64,000 bases of DNA, from positions 6,370-70,369 of the forward strand of contig JAUZPI010000013.1 of the NCBI GenBank assembly GCA_030706015.1, in the 5' to 3' direction. The stretch is from Bacillota bacterium (lineage in GTDB: Bacteria > Bacillota > Clostridia > Clostridiales > Clostridiaceae). Shown in pieces: positions 51,914-60,862 of this stretch (position 1 is the stretch's first letter; every line of letters begins with the position of its first letter). Under the pieces are notes generated by a model. It saw only the letters and a list, made by a program, of their open reading frames with translations, made no database searches and had not been told where the DNA came from. The position numbers and the translations under genes are program-made.

Positions 51914-51955
51914 TTCTATAGCACATTGACTTCGTTTCACTTTAATTCCTATAGA
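51914..51955. repeat. Dispersed stem-loop repeat B, copy 3
   Basis: TCTATAG and CTATAGA arms surround GCACATTGACTTCG and further bases. The loop segment matches copies at 1961 and 11482. Lies in the promoter region of the ABC permease gene. Confidence 0.4.
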
Positions 51956-52003
51956 GTAAGAAAAAACAGGGACCTACTTTAGATAGCAAGTCCCATTGTT
52001 CTC

Positions 52004-52813
52004 TTAAAAACTATAATTAATAATATAGTACTGAAAATCCCTCTCAAAACCTATACTCTCTGCAAGTTTATTTGAAGGTATATTTTCATCATTACACTGC
52101 CAAAATGGAACAATATTCTTACTAATACAATATTCCATACAAGCTGCTGCTGTAAGTTTACCATAATTATTCCCCCTAAATTGCTCTACTGTTTCCAAGC
52201 CAAACTCAAAAGTACTGCCGCTAACAAATACTGATAAGCACCAGCTTACAACTGCGTCATCTTTTATTAAGCAGTACCCTACACCATTAGATGCTAAATC
52301 CTTTGGTGAATGCCAGAAAGAGTCTATCCAGCCTTTTACTCCCTCAATATGCTTTAAATCCTTTCTTTCCAAAAACTTTTCATCAATAATTACCATAGAA
52401 CAATCCTTTGGTATGAGTTCTCTCCAATTTACTTGCAAGCTGTTAAATCTATAAGCAGTTCTATCTACCCTTGTACAGTTTTCCATGACCAGCAATATAT
52501 GAAGCTTATTTTCAAATTCTCTTGAGTAAGTTAAATCAAAGCTTGGTATATACCTTTGTGCTGCCCGTGGCTTAAGTTCCTCCATTATTAGTCTATTTAT
52601 CTCCTTATTAAATTCATCATTATAAGCCTCACCTTCAATCAATAGCTCAGCCATCATATCCCATACCAAAGCAGTTTTAGGATTTTCCTTATTATCAACA
52701 TATATCTCTCCTGGTGTGTTGCCATCAATTACAGATTTTACAACAATATTAAAAGCTAATTCTTTAAAAATATGCTCTACCTTTTTGTATTCATAACTAT
52801 TTAATTTATACAT
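52004..52813 (-). CDS. GNAT-fold acetyltransferase with long N-terminal domain
   Basis: 269 residues from the ATG after GGAGGGATTATAT. The acetyltransferase fold is in the C-terminal half: FEFGLETVEQFRGNNYGKLT, AAACMEYCISKNIVPFWQCN, DENIPSNKLAESIGFERDFQ. The ~130-residue N-terminal part is unlike classical GNATs; the arrangement matches the FR47/DUF-type GNAT acetyltransferase group seen in Firmicutes. Substrate unknown. Single gene. Confidence 0.82.
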   Translation of the reverse strand: MYKLNSYEYKKVEHIFKELAFNIVVKSVIDGNTPGEIYVDNKENPKTALVWDMMAELLIEGEAYNDEFNKEINRLIMEELKPRAAQRYIPSFDLTYSREFENKLHILLVMENCTRVDRTAYRFNSLQVNWRELIPKDCSMVIIDEKFLERKDLKHIEGVKGWIDSFWHSPKDLASNGVGYCLIKDDAVVSWCLSVFVSGSTFEFGLETVEQFRGNNYGKLTAAACMEYCISKNIVPFWQCNDENIPSNKLAESIGFERDFQYYIINYSF

Positions 52814-53384
52814 ATATAATCCCTCCATTTAAATTAAGCCAATCCAATTAGCCCTTCTGTACTCTCTTAACTAAATTTTCTATCTAAATACAACAAAAAA
52901 ACCATAAGAAAACATCTGTCTTCCTACAGTCTAAAATTCTAATTATTTCGCATAGTAAAATAACTTTGTTCAGTTCCCATGAAAATAATAACTAAGTGTG
53001 ATAAAGGATTATCCACCTTACTCATTATGAGTGCTTCGTTTATCTAATATTATGCGAAAAATATATTCTAGTTCTATAAAATGACATCTCCTACTTACTA
53101 ACTTAAAAGAAGTACAAAAAAACCCACTTGATTAGGCGCTTAAAAACTTCTCCTATAATAATTTTCAATTTTGAAAATTAATTAGCAAGCAGTAATCCAC
53201 ATTCTACAGAACCTCCTTTAATTATACTTCGATAAAACTTCTTATTTTCAATAATAAGTTTATTCATGTACCCTTTTAGTATATATCCCATAACTTGAAA
53301 TTTCAAGAAATATCTTTGAAGAATAGACTTAAGGCAAGACATTATCCAGTCTTGCCTTTTTATATATTTTAGAATGGCTAAGTA
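52814..53384. other. Long intergenic region without a supported gene
   Basis: AT-rich. Contains the metallo-hydrolase terminator (53331-53362), a TTTTCAATTTTGAAAA palindrome near 53161 and a possible six-codon frame with AAAGGAGG (53182-53202) that I do not trust. Nothing else is visible. Confidence 0.4.
53331..53362 (-). terminator. Terminator of the metallo-hydrolase lipoprotein gene
   Basis: AAGGCAAGAC and GTCTTGCCTT pair (10 bp) around ATTATCCA, about 25 nt past the stop codon. Confidence 0.85.
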
Positions 53385-54188
53385 TTATTTCATCTTAGAT
53401 AATACAACTACTTGTTTTTTAGCATCTTTCTTTAAAACAAATTCATCCAACTTATTAATTTCCGTTCCCTTTGGTAATACACTCAAATATTTATCCACAG
53501 TTGGCTGATTATAAAATAAGTTATCCTCACTCATGCTGTAATGCTGTGGAATAATAACCCGGGCATTTGCCTCGGTTGTTAATTTAATTATATCTTCTAC
53601 AGGCATTGCCCCTACTTCACCCACAGGTGGAAGGATTAAATCCGCATCTTTTATTGCCTTTAGAGTTTCCTGGGATTCAATTTTTCCCACTTCACCCAAG
53701 TGTACAATTTTAAAATCCCCTATTTTAAACACAAAAATCGTATTGTCTCCCATACCAGCACCGTGTAGTGATGGATATCCGGTTACTTCAACAGCTCCAA
53801 CTTTTATAGGCTTATTCAATTCTGTTGGTTGTATAACCTTTGGCTTTCCTCCAACTCTATCCCAGCCTGTGTGATCTGAATGGGTATGCGATACAGTTAC
53901 CAGCTCCGCCGAAACCTTTGGAAAAGGTCCAAAATCAGTATCAAAGCCCTTTTGATATGGGTCCGTTACTATATGCATTCCATTGGAAAGAGTTAAGTAG
54001 AAACAAGAATTACCTATATACTGAACTTTTATTGAGTCAATTTTCTCCTCCTTCTTCTCTTGCTTATTCACTTCCTTTACATCACCTGCCTTAGTGCTGC
54101 AGCCTACAGATAGAGGTATTGAAACACTAACTAACAGCAGCATTACTAAACCCTTTATTAAACCTTTTTTTCTTCCTAATTTGCTCAT
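53385..54188 (-). CDS. MBL-fold metallo-hydrolase lipoprotein
   Basis: 267 residues. Lipoprotein signal: KGLVMLLLVSVSIPLSVGCS with the lipobox Cys at ~30. The mature part is a UlaG-like metallo-beta-lactamase fold: IDSIKVQYIGNSCFYLTLSN, VSHTHSDHTGWDRVG (zinc motif), SLHGAGMGDNTIFVFKIGDF, VHLGEVGKIESQE. The HTHSDH motif suggests an active metal site. Anchored outside the membrane; substrate unknown. Divergent from the AraC gene by ~200 nt and with its own terminator. Confidence 0.9.
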   Translation of the reverse strand: MSKLGRKKGLIKGLVMLLLVSVSIPLSVGCSTKAGDVKEVNKQEKKEEKIDSIKVQYIGNSCFYLTLSNGMHIVTDPYQKGFDTDFGPFPKVSAELVTVSHTHSDHTGWDRVGGKPKVIQPTELNKPIKVGAVEVTGYPSLHGAGMGDNTIFVFKIGDFKIVHLGEVGKIESQETLKAIKDADLILPPVGEVGAMPVEDIIKLTTEANARVIIPQHYSMSEDNLFYNQPTVDKYLSVLPKGTEINKLDEFVLKKDAKKQVVVLSKMK

Positions 54189-54387
54189 CTTAAAAACATC
54201 CTTTCCACAATACTGTTACGCTTCTATATAGTGCTTATCTACAATTCTAAGGGAAATTATATTTCTATAGAATTGCAAATTAACAGTATAATGCTGCTTA
54301 TTAGCAATGTCATTTTCGTGCTGTAAACTTTCAGACAAAATGTGATATAATGTTAGGATACAATATGCAGATAACATGAGGTGAATT

Positions 54388-55305
54388 ATGATTTACGAAA
54401 CAGTTGGAAGAAAATTCTACATCGGATACAGTCATCCCATTCTTCATAGTGATGCAGCTCTTATAAGCGAGAAGCCAGCTGAGAAATGCTTTCGATTGAT
54501 ATTAATAGAAAAAGGCTCTGGAATAATATGCTTTGACAAACATTCTATAAGTTTTATGGCACCAGCCCTGTTATGTATTAATGAATTAGAGGTTCCTGAG
54601 TTTAAGAACTGTCCTGATATAACTGCTAGATGCATATATTTTTATCCTCATATAATCAATACTCTATTTAATTTTGAAAACATTAGATATTCAGAGGATG
54701 GAGTTACCTTTATGGATCAGGACTGCTATCTTCTTTTACCATTTATACATCGTGAGGATAGCTACAGCGGTCTATTTTCTATTGGTCCTAATACATTTTC
54801 AAGAGTATCCAAGCTATTTGATTCTGTAGGAAAGGAACTTATTCAGCAGCATGATATGTTCTGGCCCTGTCGTTCTCGTTCCTATTTCCTTGAACTGCTT
54901 ATATTAATAACAAAGCTTTTCGATTCAAGAAAGCACTCTGCAGGAGACAATTTTTCATCAGCCTCAGACAGTGTTGAGAATTTAATAAGCTATTTACATA
55001 ACAATTATCAAGAGAAGATTACACTAGACCAGCTTGCAGTTATGTTTAACACAAATCGTACTTCCTTAAATGAACAATTCTATAAGGCTACAAATTTCTC
55101 AATTATAGATTATTTGATAAAACTTAGAATTAATCTGGCAGCTACAATGCTTAGAGATACCAAACTTCCTGTTTCAGAGATTATGGACAGAGTAGGCTTC
55201 AATGATAATGCACATTTTTGGAGAACCTTTAAAAAGCATACCGGGCTTTCACCCAAGGAATATAGAGACGAGTACTGTTGGATTAAAAGTCCTGAAATTA
55301 AATAA
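54388..55305 (+). CDS. AraC-family transcriptional regulator
   Basis: 305 residues. Two C-terminal helix-turn-helix motifs: EKITLDQLAVMFNTNRTSLN and LPVSEIMDRVGFNDNAHFWR, ending with GLSPKEYRDEY, the AraC signature. The N-terminal ~190 residues are a cupin-like sensor domain (RLILIEKGSGIICFDKHSIS). An extended -10 (TGATATAAT) lies about 35 nt upstream. A soluble chemoreceptor gene follows after about 140 nt on the same strand; co-regulation is possible. Effector unknown. Confidence 0.9.
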   Translation: MIYETVGRKFYIGYSHPILHSDAALISEKPAEKCFRLILIEKGSGIICFDKHSISFMAPALLCINELEVPEFKNCPDITARCIYFYPHIINTLFNFENIRYSEDGVTFMDQDCYLLLPFIHREDSYSGLFSIGPNTFSRVSKLFDSVGKELIQQHDMFWPCRSRSYFLELLILITKLFDSRKHSAGDNFSSASDSVENLISYLHNNYQEKITLDQLAVMFNTNRTSLNEQFYKATNFSIIDYLIKLRINLAATMLRDTKLPVSEIMDRVGFNDNAHFWRTFKKHTGLSPKEYRDEYCWIKSPEIK

Positions 55306-55445
55306 AATACATTACGATATTGACAGACGATTTTAATTTAACAATTTATTCACAATTACAATTTATCACCATTCTTCCATCTATTACATTGTGTGATACA
55401 ATTATATAAGATACATAGGAAAAGTTAAAAAGGTGGGATTTATTG

Positions 55446-56270
55446 ATGCAGGACAAAATTATTGAATCACTATTAAATGTATTACCTTTGCTAAAGGATA
55501 TTTTACAGGAAGATGTTACAACATGTATTACAGACAAAGAGAAATTCTTAGGATACTTTCCAGGCGAAAGAGTTAGAATAGATACCAATATAGGAGATCC
55601 TTTACCTAAGGGTGATCCTTTACTTCAGTGCATGAGAGAAAACAGAGCAATATCTTCAGTGGTACCAAGGGAGGTATGCGGCTTTCCATTCAAGATGATT
55701 ACCTGCCCTATACAGGACTCAAACGGCGAAATTATTGGAGCTGTTGGCTTTGCAAAAAGCCTGGAGGAAAGACACCAGGTAAAAGATGCATCTGCTGCAC
55801 TGCACAATTCTATTGAACAAGCCAATATAAGCATCCAGCAAATCTCCAGCGGATCTCAGCACCTATCTGATATGATGGCAAGTATTGAAGAATCCACTAA
55901 GCTGGCAGAAGAAAAAATTAAACAAACCCATGAAATAACTAGTTTAATTGAACATATCTCCTCTCAATCAAACCTTCTTGGTTTAAATGCTGCCATAGAA
56001 GCAGCCAGAGCTGGCGAGTTTGGTAAGGGCTTTACGGTGGTAGCTCAAGAGATGAGAAAGCTTTCTCAGGTCAGCAGCGATTCTACTAAAAAAATAGTAG
56101 CCGAACTTTCAGCAATGACAAAGGTTATAGAGGAGATTACAGAAAAGATGAACAAAGCTGGCGAGGTTGCAGAAAGCCAGGCTGCTGCCACAAAAGAAAT
56201 TACTGCAACCCTTGAACAGATAACCTCCAGTTCAGAAACTCTTTTAAGTGTAACTGCAAATAGAGTATAA
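55446..56270 (+). CDS. Soluble methyl-accepting chemotaxis-like protein
   Basis: 274 residues from the ATG after AAGGTGGG, no membrane segment. Residues ~1-110 are a small sensor domain ([47 protein letters not shown]) of PAS/sCACHE-like plan, a loose assignment. The rest is a short signalling coiled coil with a typical tip: [40 protein letters not shown]. The bundle is short. It probably signals to CheA/CheW from the cytosol; clostridia have several such soluble receptors. Followed directly by a terminator. Confidence 0.9.
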   Translation: MQDKIIESLLNVLPLLKDILQEDVTTCITDKEKFLGYFPGERVRIDTNIGDPLPKGDPLLQCMRENRAISSVVPREVCGFPFKMITCPIQDSNGEIIGAVGFAKSLEERHQVKDASAALHNSIEQANISIQQISSGSQHLSDMMASIEESTKLAEEKIKQTHEITSLIEHISSQSNLLGLNAAIEAARAGEFGKGFTVVAQEMRKLSQVSSDSTKKIVAELSAMTKVIEEITEKMNKAGEVAESQAAATKEITATLEQITSSSETLLSVTANRV

Positions 56271-56290
56271 GTTGCTTTATAGTAACGAAA

Positions 56291-56323
56291 ATTAGGCTTA
56301 CTTGTACCCAAGTAAGCCTTTTC
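56291..56323. terminator. Bidirectional terminator after the soluble MCP gene
   Basis: AGGCTTACTTG and CAAGTAAGCCT pair perfectly (11 bp) around TACC, with TTTTCC after it. Lies 4 nt before the lipoprotein stop on the other strand. Confidence 0.85.
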
Positions 56324-56326
56324 CTG

Positions 56327-57544
56327 TTACAATCCTTTTTTTATTTCATAAATATAGTATTTGTATTTAAGCGGTCCATTGCTTCCATCGCTGTAGTAAT
56401 ATTTAAAAATAAATCGATTATCCTTTGCATCAAAAACAATGTTCCCAAAAGCTGGCGTACCAAGCTCTTCTATAGGTATCCTTCTTACTCCGCTTATTTT
56501 GTCACCATTAACATATCCAATATACGTACTTCTACTTGATTTATTACTGCCAATACTTGATTTTTCCTCACCATAATATATAAAATTATCCGTGCTGCTA
56601 AGATTTACTGTAGGATATCTTAAAGACTCAGTATTACTTAATCCATCTCTATCTCTTAGGTTAGTTACCTCCGTTAGCTTATCATTTTGCATATCATATC
56701 TTAATATACCATTTTCCGTAGAATTGACTGTATATATTATCTTCCCATCTTTAGTCATGTCAGTAATAAAATTTAGCTTCTCAACCTTGCTAGGAACTTG
56801 TGGTTTCTCCAATTTATATTGGTAAATCCCAGAAACAGCCACACCATCTTTAATACCCCAAAATATTTGAGTGTAGATAGAGTTATTATATTTACTATAG
56901 AAGAACATATATGGATTTATCTCAGCTGCTGGTGTACTCTTTACAATCACTTTTCCTGTTTCCAGGTCTATTATTCTGAATAATGTCCCATTTTTATCAT
57001 TACTATACTTATCTACGATATACATATATTTATCGCTACCTTTTACCAATCCCAAAGAAACAGCACTGCTGTATGAGTTATCCTTATTAGGCACATAATT
57101 AGATTCATTAATTTCCTTTTCTATATCTTCTAATCCATAAATTACTTTACTAGTATTTGTCTTTAAATCATATATACCAAATTTTCCGTCCTGCATATAT
57201 ACTAGTTTATCCCTGTCTCCCCATTGTGATATGTGCTGCCCATTAATCGTATTTATTAGAGTAAGTTTTGAAGTATTTACATTAACATTATAAATATCAT
57301 ACTGTGTTCCAACATTATCAATTGCAATAAAATCATTATCATCCTTCCAAATCAATGGCTCTATATTTTTATCTATAGATAATTCCTTTACTTTGTTAAA
57401 TTCGTACTCATTATTTGCTGCATTCAGCTCCCTTTTGGAATCATTACTTAATATTATTTCCTTGCTTTTATCTCCGCACCCAATAAGCCCAAAGGCACAT
57501 ATTATTGATAATCCTAAGATAACTGCTTTTTTAAATTTTAACAT
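56327..57544 (-). CDS. Lipoprotein with beta-propeller-like repeats
   Basis: 405 residues. Lipoprotein signal: KKAVILGLSIICAFGLIGCG with the Cys at ~23. The rest is beta-rich and repetitive with blocks such as LTLINTINGQHISQWGDRDK, LVYMQDGKFGIYDL and NFIYYGEEKSSIG, as expected for TolB/WD40-like propellers (YncE-like). No enzyme motif. It lies 60 nt downstream of the histidine kinase at 57604 on the same strand, so it is probably part of the RR-HK operon and may be a sensor partner or target. Confidence 0.75.
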   Translation of the reverse strand: MLKFKKAVILGLSIICAFGLIGCGDKSKEIILSNDSKRELNAANNEYEFNKVKELSIDKNIEPLIWKDDNDFIAIDNVGTQYDIYNVNVNTSKLTLINTINGQHISQWGDRDKLVYMQDGKFGIYDLKTNTSKVIYGLEDIEKEINESNYVPNKDNSYSSAVSLGLVKGSDKYMYIVDKYSNDKNGTLFRIIDLETGKVIVKSTPAAEINPYMFFYSKYNNSIYTQIFWGIKDGVAVSGIYQYKLEKPQVPSKVEKLNFITDMTKDGKIIYTVNSTENGILRYDMQNDKLTEVTNLRDRDGLSNTESLRYPTVNLSSTDNFIYYGEEKSSIGSNKSSRSTYIGYVNGDKISGVRRIPIEELGTPAFGNIVFDAKDNRFIFKYYYSDGSNGPLKYKYYIYEIKKGL

Positions 57545-57603
57545 TTCACCATCTCCCTCACTAATTTACATTTAATATAGCACCAAGTTCTTTCCAAAAT
57601 TGC

Positions 57604-59058
57604 TCAACTTATTTCCAAGTTGTTTCCTAGTGAAGGGATTTTTACTTTAACAATTACAGTGCTGCCGTTTTCAATAGATATTGTCCCATTATGCTCCTTT
57701 ATTATTTCACTGCTTATATATAGACCTAATCCGCTGCTCTCTGCTTCATGAAGCTTTGGATTTTTTATGAAAGGTTCAAAAATACGAGTATATATTTCAT
57801 CTGGTATTGGCTCTGTATGATTTGTTATCTCTAATACCAGCATATTTTCCTCACTATATATTTTTACATTAATTTGCGTGCTATTATAGGAATATTTTAT
57901 TGCATTATCAATCAGGTTGATTACAAGCTGCCTTATCTTATTGACCTTTCCCAAAATAAAACCCTGCTGCAAATCTAATATTATTTTAAGAGAATATTTA
58001 TCTGCCTTACCTTCCATGTCTCCGCATATTTCACTAACTAAATTTTTCATATCAATTTCTACATTTTCTTCCTCTACCAGTGACAAACCCTTTGATACAC
58101 TAATTAGATCCAACACCAATTTATGCATTCTATTACCTTCCAGATAGATTCTTTCTGCTGCTCTGTTTTTGAATTTATCGTCTACTACCCTTTTATCTAA
58201 AAGCATTTGAGCATATCCTGTAATTGCAGTTAATGGCGTTTTTAATTCATGCGTAACATTATTAAAGAACTCTCTCCTGCCCTTTTCAAGCCTCAATACC
58301 TTATTTTTTTCTTGATTAATGGCGTCTATCTGCTGTCTAATCTTTTCTTTCATTGTTACAAATTCTTTTGATAATATACCTATCTCGTCCTTGCTATTGA
58401 CTTGTAAGGATGACTTATAATCTCCTTCTCCTACCTTTTTCACTTCAGCTGTTAATAAGGTTATTGGTTTCGTTATTCTGCTAATAAACAAGAAGGATAC
58501 AGCAAAGATAAATAAAAATACACCTATATCTACCACCATCAATATCCCCGTTATTTTGCTGTTAATACTGAACAGCTCAGTGTAATCCTTGCTAACGGTT
58601 ATTATACCTATGTAATAATTATTTAAATACAAAGGGTAACTTAATATGCCATAAACATTATCCTTACTGTAATACACCTCAACTACAGCCTTTTCTGATA
58701 CTGCTCTATTAATTGACTTAGTTACTAGTGCTTTATTAGGAAAACTTCCGCTTTTCTCTAAAAGCTGACCTTTCATATTACTTATTTCACTATCATAATT
58801 GTAATTAATAGAGAAATAATCAACTATTTTTGCCGCCTCCTTCTTAAGCCCCTCTGAGGTCATATCTACATTATCAACTACCATTCTATAGTGAACATAA
58901 TCACTAGTATTCTTTATTACTTCTCTTGAGGAATTTTCAATTGCTCTTTCCGTGCTCATTCTTAGTGCCTCTCTAGTTAATAAATTTAAAATCACTAAAG
59001 AGAATAAGAATATTACACCTAATCCAATAGTAAATCTTGTTCTTATACTGCTTTGCAC
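57604..59058 (-). CDS. Sensor histidine kinase (HAMP, HisKA, HATPase)
   Basis: 484 residues. TM1 at ~10-30 (LGVIFLFSLVILNLLT), an external domain of ~150 residues, TM2 at ~185-205 (MVVDIGVFLFIFAVSFLFI), HAMP, phospho-His box FFNNVTHELKTPLTAITGYA, N box NLIDNAIKYSYN, G box SSGLGLYISSEIIKEHNG. The external domain resembles a Cache-type fold. Four nt after its response regulator gene, so co-transcribed. Likely senses an extracellular small molecule. Confidence 0.94.
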   Translation of the reverse strand: MQSSIRTRFTIGLGVIFLFSLVILNLLTREALRMSTERAIENSSREVIKNTSDYVHYRMVVDNVDMTSEGLKKEAAKIVDYFSINYNYDSEISNMKGQLLEKSGSFPNKALVTKSINRAVSEKAVVEVYYSKDNVYGILSYPLYLNNYYIGIITVSKDYTELFSINSKITGILMVVDIGVFLFIFAVSFLFISRITKPITLLTAEVKKVGEGDYKSSLQVNSKDEIGILSKEFVTMKEKIRQQIDAINQEKNKVLRLEKGRREFFNNVTHELKTPLTAITGYAQMLLDKRVVDDKFKNRAAERIYLEGNRMHKLVLDLISVSKGLSLVEEENVEIDMKNLVSEICGDMEGKADKYSLKIILDLQQGFILGKVNKIRQLVINLIDNAIKYSYNSTQINVKIYSEENMLVLEITNHTEPIPDEIYTRIFEPFIKNPKLHEAESSGLGLYISSEIIKEHNGTISIENGSTVIVKVKIPSLGNNLEIS

Positions 59059-59062
59059 TGCC

Positions 59063-59749
59063 TCACCTCATAACATATCCCACTCCAAATATTGTTTCAA
59101 TAATTGATATTTCATTTGGATTATCTAGCTTTGCTCTTAACCTTCTTACATGTATGTCCACGGTTCTATCTTCACCCTCGTAGTCAAAACCCCAGACCTT
59201 ATCCAGCAGCTCATCCCTTGAGAAAACTCTATTTCTATTTTTAACTAGGAAAGCTAATAAATCATACTCCTTTGGCTTAAGCCTCACATTTTCCCCTGAT
59301 CTAGTTACTATCCTCTTTTCCAAATTAATACTTACCTCAGTATTTAGCTTTATAAAACCAACATCATCATTAAGAGTACTGTATTTTTCTACCCTTCTTA
59401 ATGCAACCTTAATTCTGGCGATTACCTCCTTTATTTCAAAAGGCTTAGTTATATAATCATCTGCCCCAAGCTCAAGCCCCAACACCTTGTCCACAATATC
59501 ATTTCTAGCTGTAAGCATAAGAATAGGTATCTTATAATTTAAATTTATAAACCTGCATAACTCAAAGCCGTTTTCGTCAGGCAAATTAATATCCAGCAGT
59601 GTCAGGTCCGGCTTAAAGCTTTCCAGCAGTTCTCTAGCCTCCTTTGAAGAAAATGCACTTTCAACCTTGTAACCCTCTAGTTCAAGTGCCGCTGTTAATA
59701 TATCATTTATTGAATATTCATCTTCAACTACTAATATCTTAAAATCCAA
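59063..59749 (-). CDS. OmpR-family response regulator
   Basis: 228 residues. Receiver: ILVVEDEYSINDILTAALEL, phosphoacceptor LTLLDINLPDENG, TKPFEIKEVIARI (Lys). Winged helix: NVRLKPKEYDLLAFLVKNRN, VFSRDELLDKVWGFDYEGED, RTVDIHVRRLRAKL. First gene of a regulator-kinase-lipoprotein unit. Its upstream side faces repeat C and the right cassette array. Confidence 0.95.
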   Translation of the reverse strand: MDFKILVVEDEYSINDILTAALELEGYKVESAFSSKEARELLESFKPDLTLLDINLPDENGFELCRFINLNYKIPILMLTARNDIVDKVLGLELGADDYITKPFEIKEVIARIKVALRRVEKYSTLNDDVGFIKLNTEVSINLEKRIVTRSGENVRLKPKEYDLLAFLVKNRNRVFSRDELLDKVWGFDYEGEDRTVDIHVRRLRAKLDNPNEISIIETIFGVGYVMR

Positions 59750-59813
59750 TCAACATAACCCTTCTTTCTAAAATTAAAACCAATAATTAAACTATATCGG
59801 AATATAAACAGAG

Positions 59814-59858
59814 TTCTTAGTGTCAAGGACACTTAGAACACGTTATCCTTTAGGATAA
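59814..59858. repeat. Palindromic repeat C, copy 2
   Basis: TTCTTAGTGTC/GACACTTAGAA (one mismatch) around AAG, then CACGTTATCC, whose TTATCC forms another stem with GGATAA. Copy 1 is at 25510 in inverse orientation. The two share about 35 positions. Confidence 0.5.
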
Positions 59859-59897
59859 TCCAATAATATCAATTACATACTCAAACTTCAAGAAATA

Positions 59898-59906
59898 TGT
59901 TATAAT
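59898..59906 (+). promoter_or_regulatory. Candidate array promoter (Pc-like), right array
   Basis: TGTTATAAT, extended -10, 36 nt before the attI-like element; same position as the one in the left array. It would read through all cassettes of the array. Confidence 0.5.
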
Positions 59907-59942
59907 CTGTATAATTGCAGATGATGGTAATGTTTTGTTTAC

Positions 59943-60034
59943 GCCAGCTATATAAAAAATATTCACCACATTACCAACGACAACACCTATTAATTTAGAT
60001 ATATAAACGACATGCGATAATATAGTAGTTAGTT
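59943..60034 (+). other. attI-like recombination site, right array
   Basis: 92 bp from GCCAGCTATATAAAAAATAT to the core GTTAGTT (60028-60034). Same length as, and about 72 of 92 identical to, the left element. The crossover would fall after G60028. The cassette side (TTAGTTGAAATTACAGG) is complementary to the outer arm of attC R1, which sets the boundary precisely. Confidence 0.75.
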
Positions 60035-60174
60035 GAAATTACAGGTCTATTAAAAAAAGATTACGCACTAAATTTTTTTTAGTTTTCATGGCTAGATTAT
60101 TTAAGAGCAACTTGTTAGCTAGGCTATAGTAGAGGTTAAGATACAGGTGATTTAAATAGAAAGGATGATTTAAA

Positions 60175-60573
60175 ATTAAGTATTCATGTTATAAGTGTAA
60201 AGTTGAAGTGAACGAGGAAGAAAGGTTCATAGCATATTATGGAGAAGTACTATGTCCTGAATGCTCTCAAGGAGTAGAGCCGTGTACAAATATATTCTCA
60301 TTTCTATTTGATATGCCTTCAGATTTAAACGGGGTTTATTTTTACCTTCAAAAAGTTGATTTAAGTATAAAATCAGAGGTTACTTCTATTGAGCATAACC
60401 GTGAGGAGATATACATTAAATTTAATGCAGGAAGTTTATCGATTTGCGAAAACTCAATGATAAAAAAGGTAAAAAAACCAAGTAAAGTTAAAGGAAAATT
60501 TGAGTTTTGCTACATGATTAAGAATCGCGATGCTGAGACGCTTGGATTTATAGGCAAAGAACAAATTCAATAA
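60175..60573 (+). CDS. Zinc-ribbon hypothetical protein with probable ATT start (cassette gene)
   Basis: About 132 residues if translation starts at ATT (60175), 8 nt after AAAGGAT. The frame then opens KYSCYKCKVEVNEEER and later has LCPECSQGVEPC: two CxxC pairs about 20 residues apart, a classical zinc ribbon. A GTG at 60208 would lose the first pair and has no ribosome site. ATT is a known rare start (infC). The remainder (NIFSFLFDMPSDLNGVYFYL) is not recognised. First cassette of the right array, directly behind attI. Confidence 0.65.
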   Translation: MKYSCYKCKVEVNEEERFIAYYGEVLCPECSQGVEPCTNIFSFLFDMPSDLNGVYFYLQKVDLSIKSEVTSIEHNREEIYIKFNAGSLSICENSMIKKVKKPSKVKGKFEFCYMIKNRDAETLGFIGKEQIQ

Positions 60574-60620
60574 TTAAACAAAGAATAACGAACTCAGGCT
60601 AGGTGTAGACCAGTAACTTC

Positions 60621-60767
60621 AACTAACAATGCACTCAAGTTCGCTTTGGCTGAAATGGGTAAGCCTTCCAAGAAGCCAAAGCACATTCCTTCACCGGCGC
60701 AAGCGTAGCCAGGGAGTATTCCTCTGGGGTCCGATTCAGGAACGTCTTGAGTGCGAGAACGTTATCT
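60621..60767 (+). repeat. attC-like site R1
   Basis: 147 bp. Outer core AACTAAC, spacer AAT, arm GCACTCAAG, middle GAAGCCAAAGCACATTCC..., GGTCCGATTCAGGAACG, arm CTTGAGTGC, spacer GAGAAC, core GTTATCT. The two arms are fully complementary (9 bp). Plan and sequence (TAACAATGCACTCAAG) resemble Vibrio cholerae repeats; the 3-prime half matches L4. Confidence 0.8.
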
Positions 60768-60862
60768 GAAAGTATATATTCAAGATACTTCAGTTGCAAA
60801 ACAATGGCAATAACAGGATAAGAAATTGAAAAATATAGTATTACAGCGAGGAGGCTAATTAG

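Larger units (their letters stand above)
59750..59942. other. Intergenic region between response regulator and right array
   Basis: No gene. Contains repeat C copy 2 (59814-59858) and the array promoter candidate (59898-59906). Confidence 0.5.

Noticed and set aside
53182..53202. Six-codon leader frame (MWITAC) with AAAGGAGG
   Set aside because: The only -10 candidate is immediately before the ribosome site, so the site would not be in the transcript, and no gene follows it.
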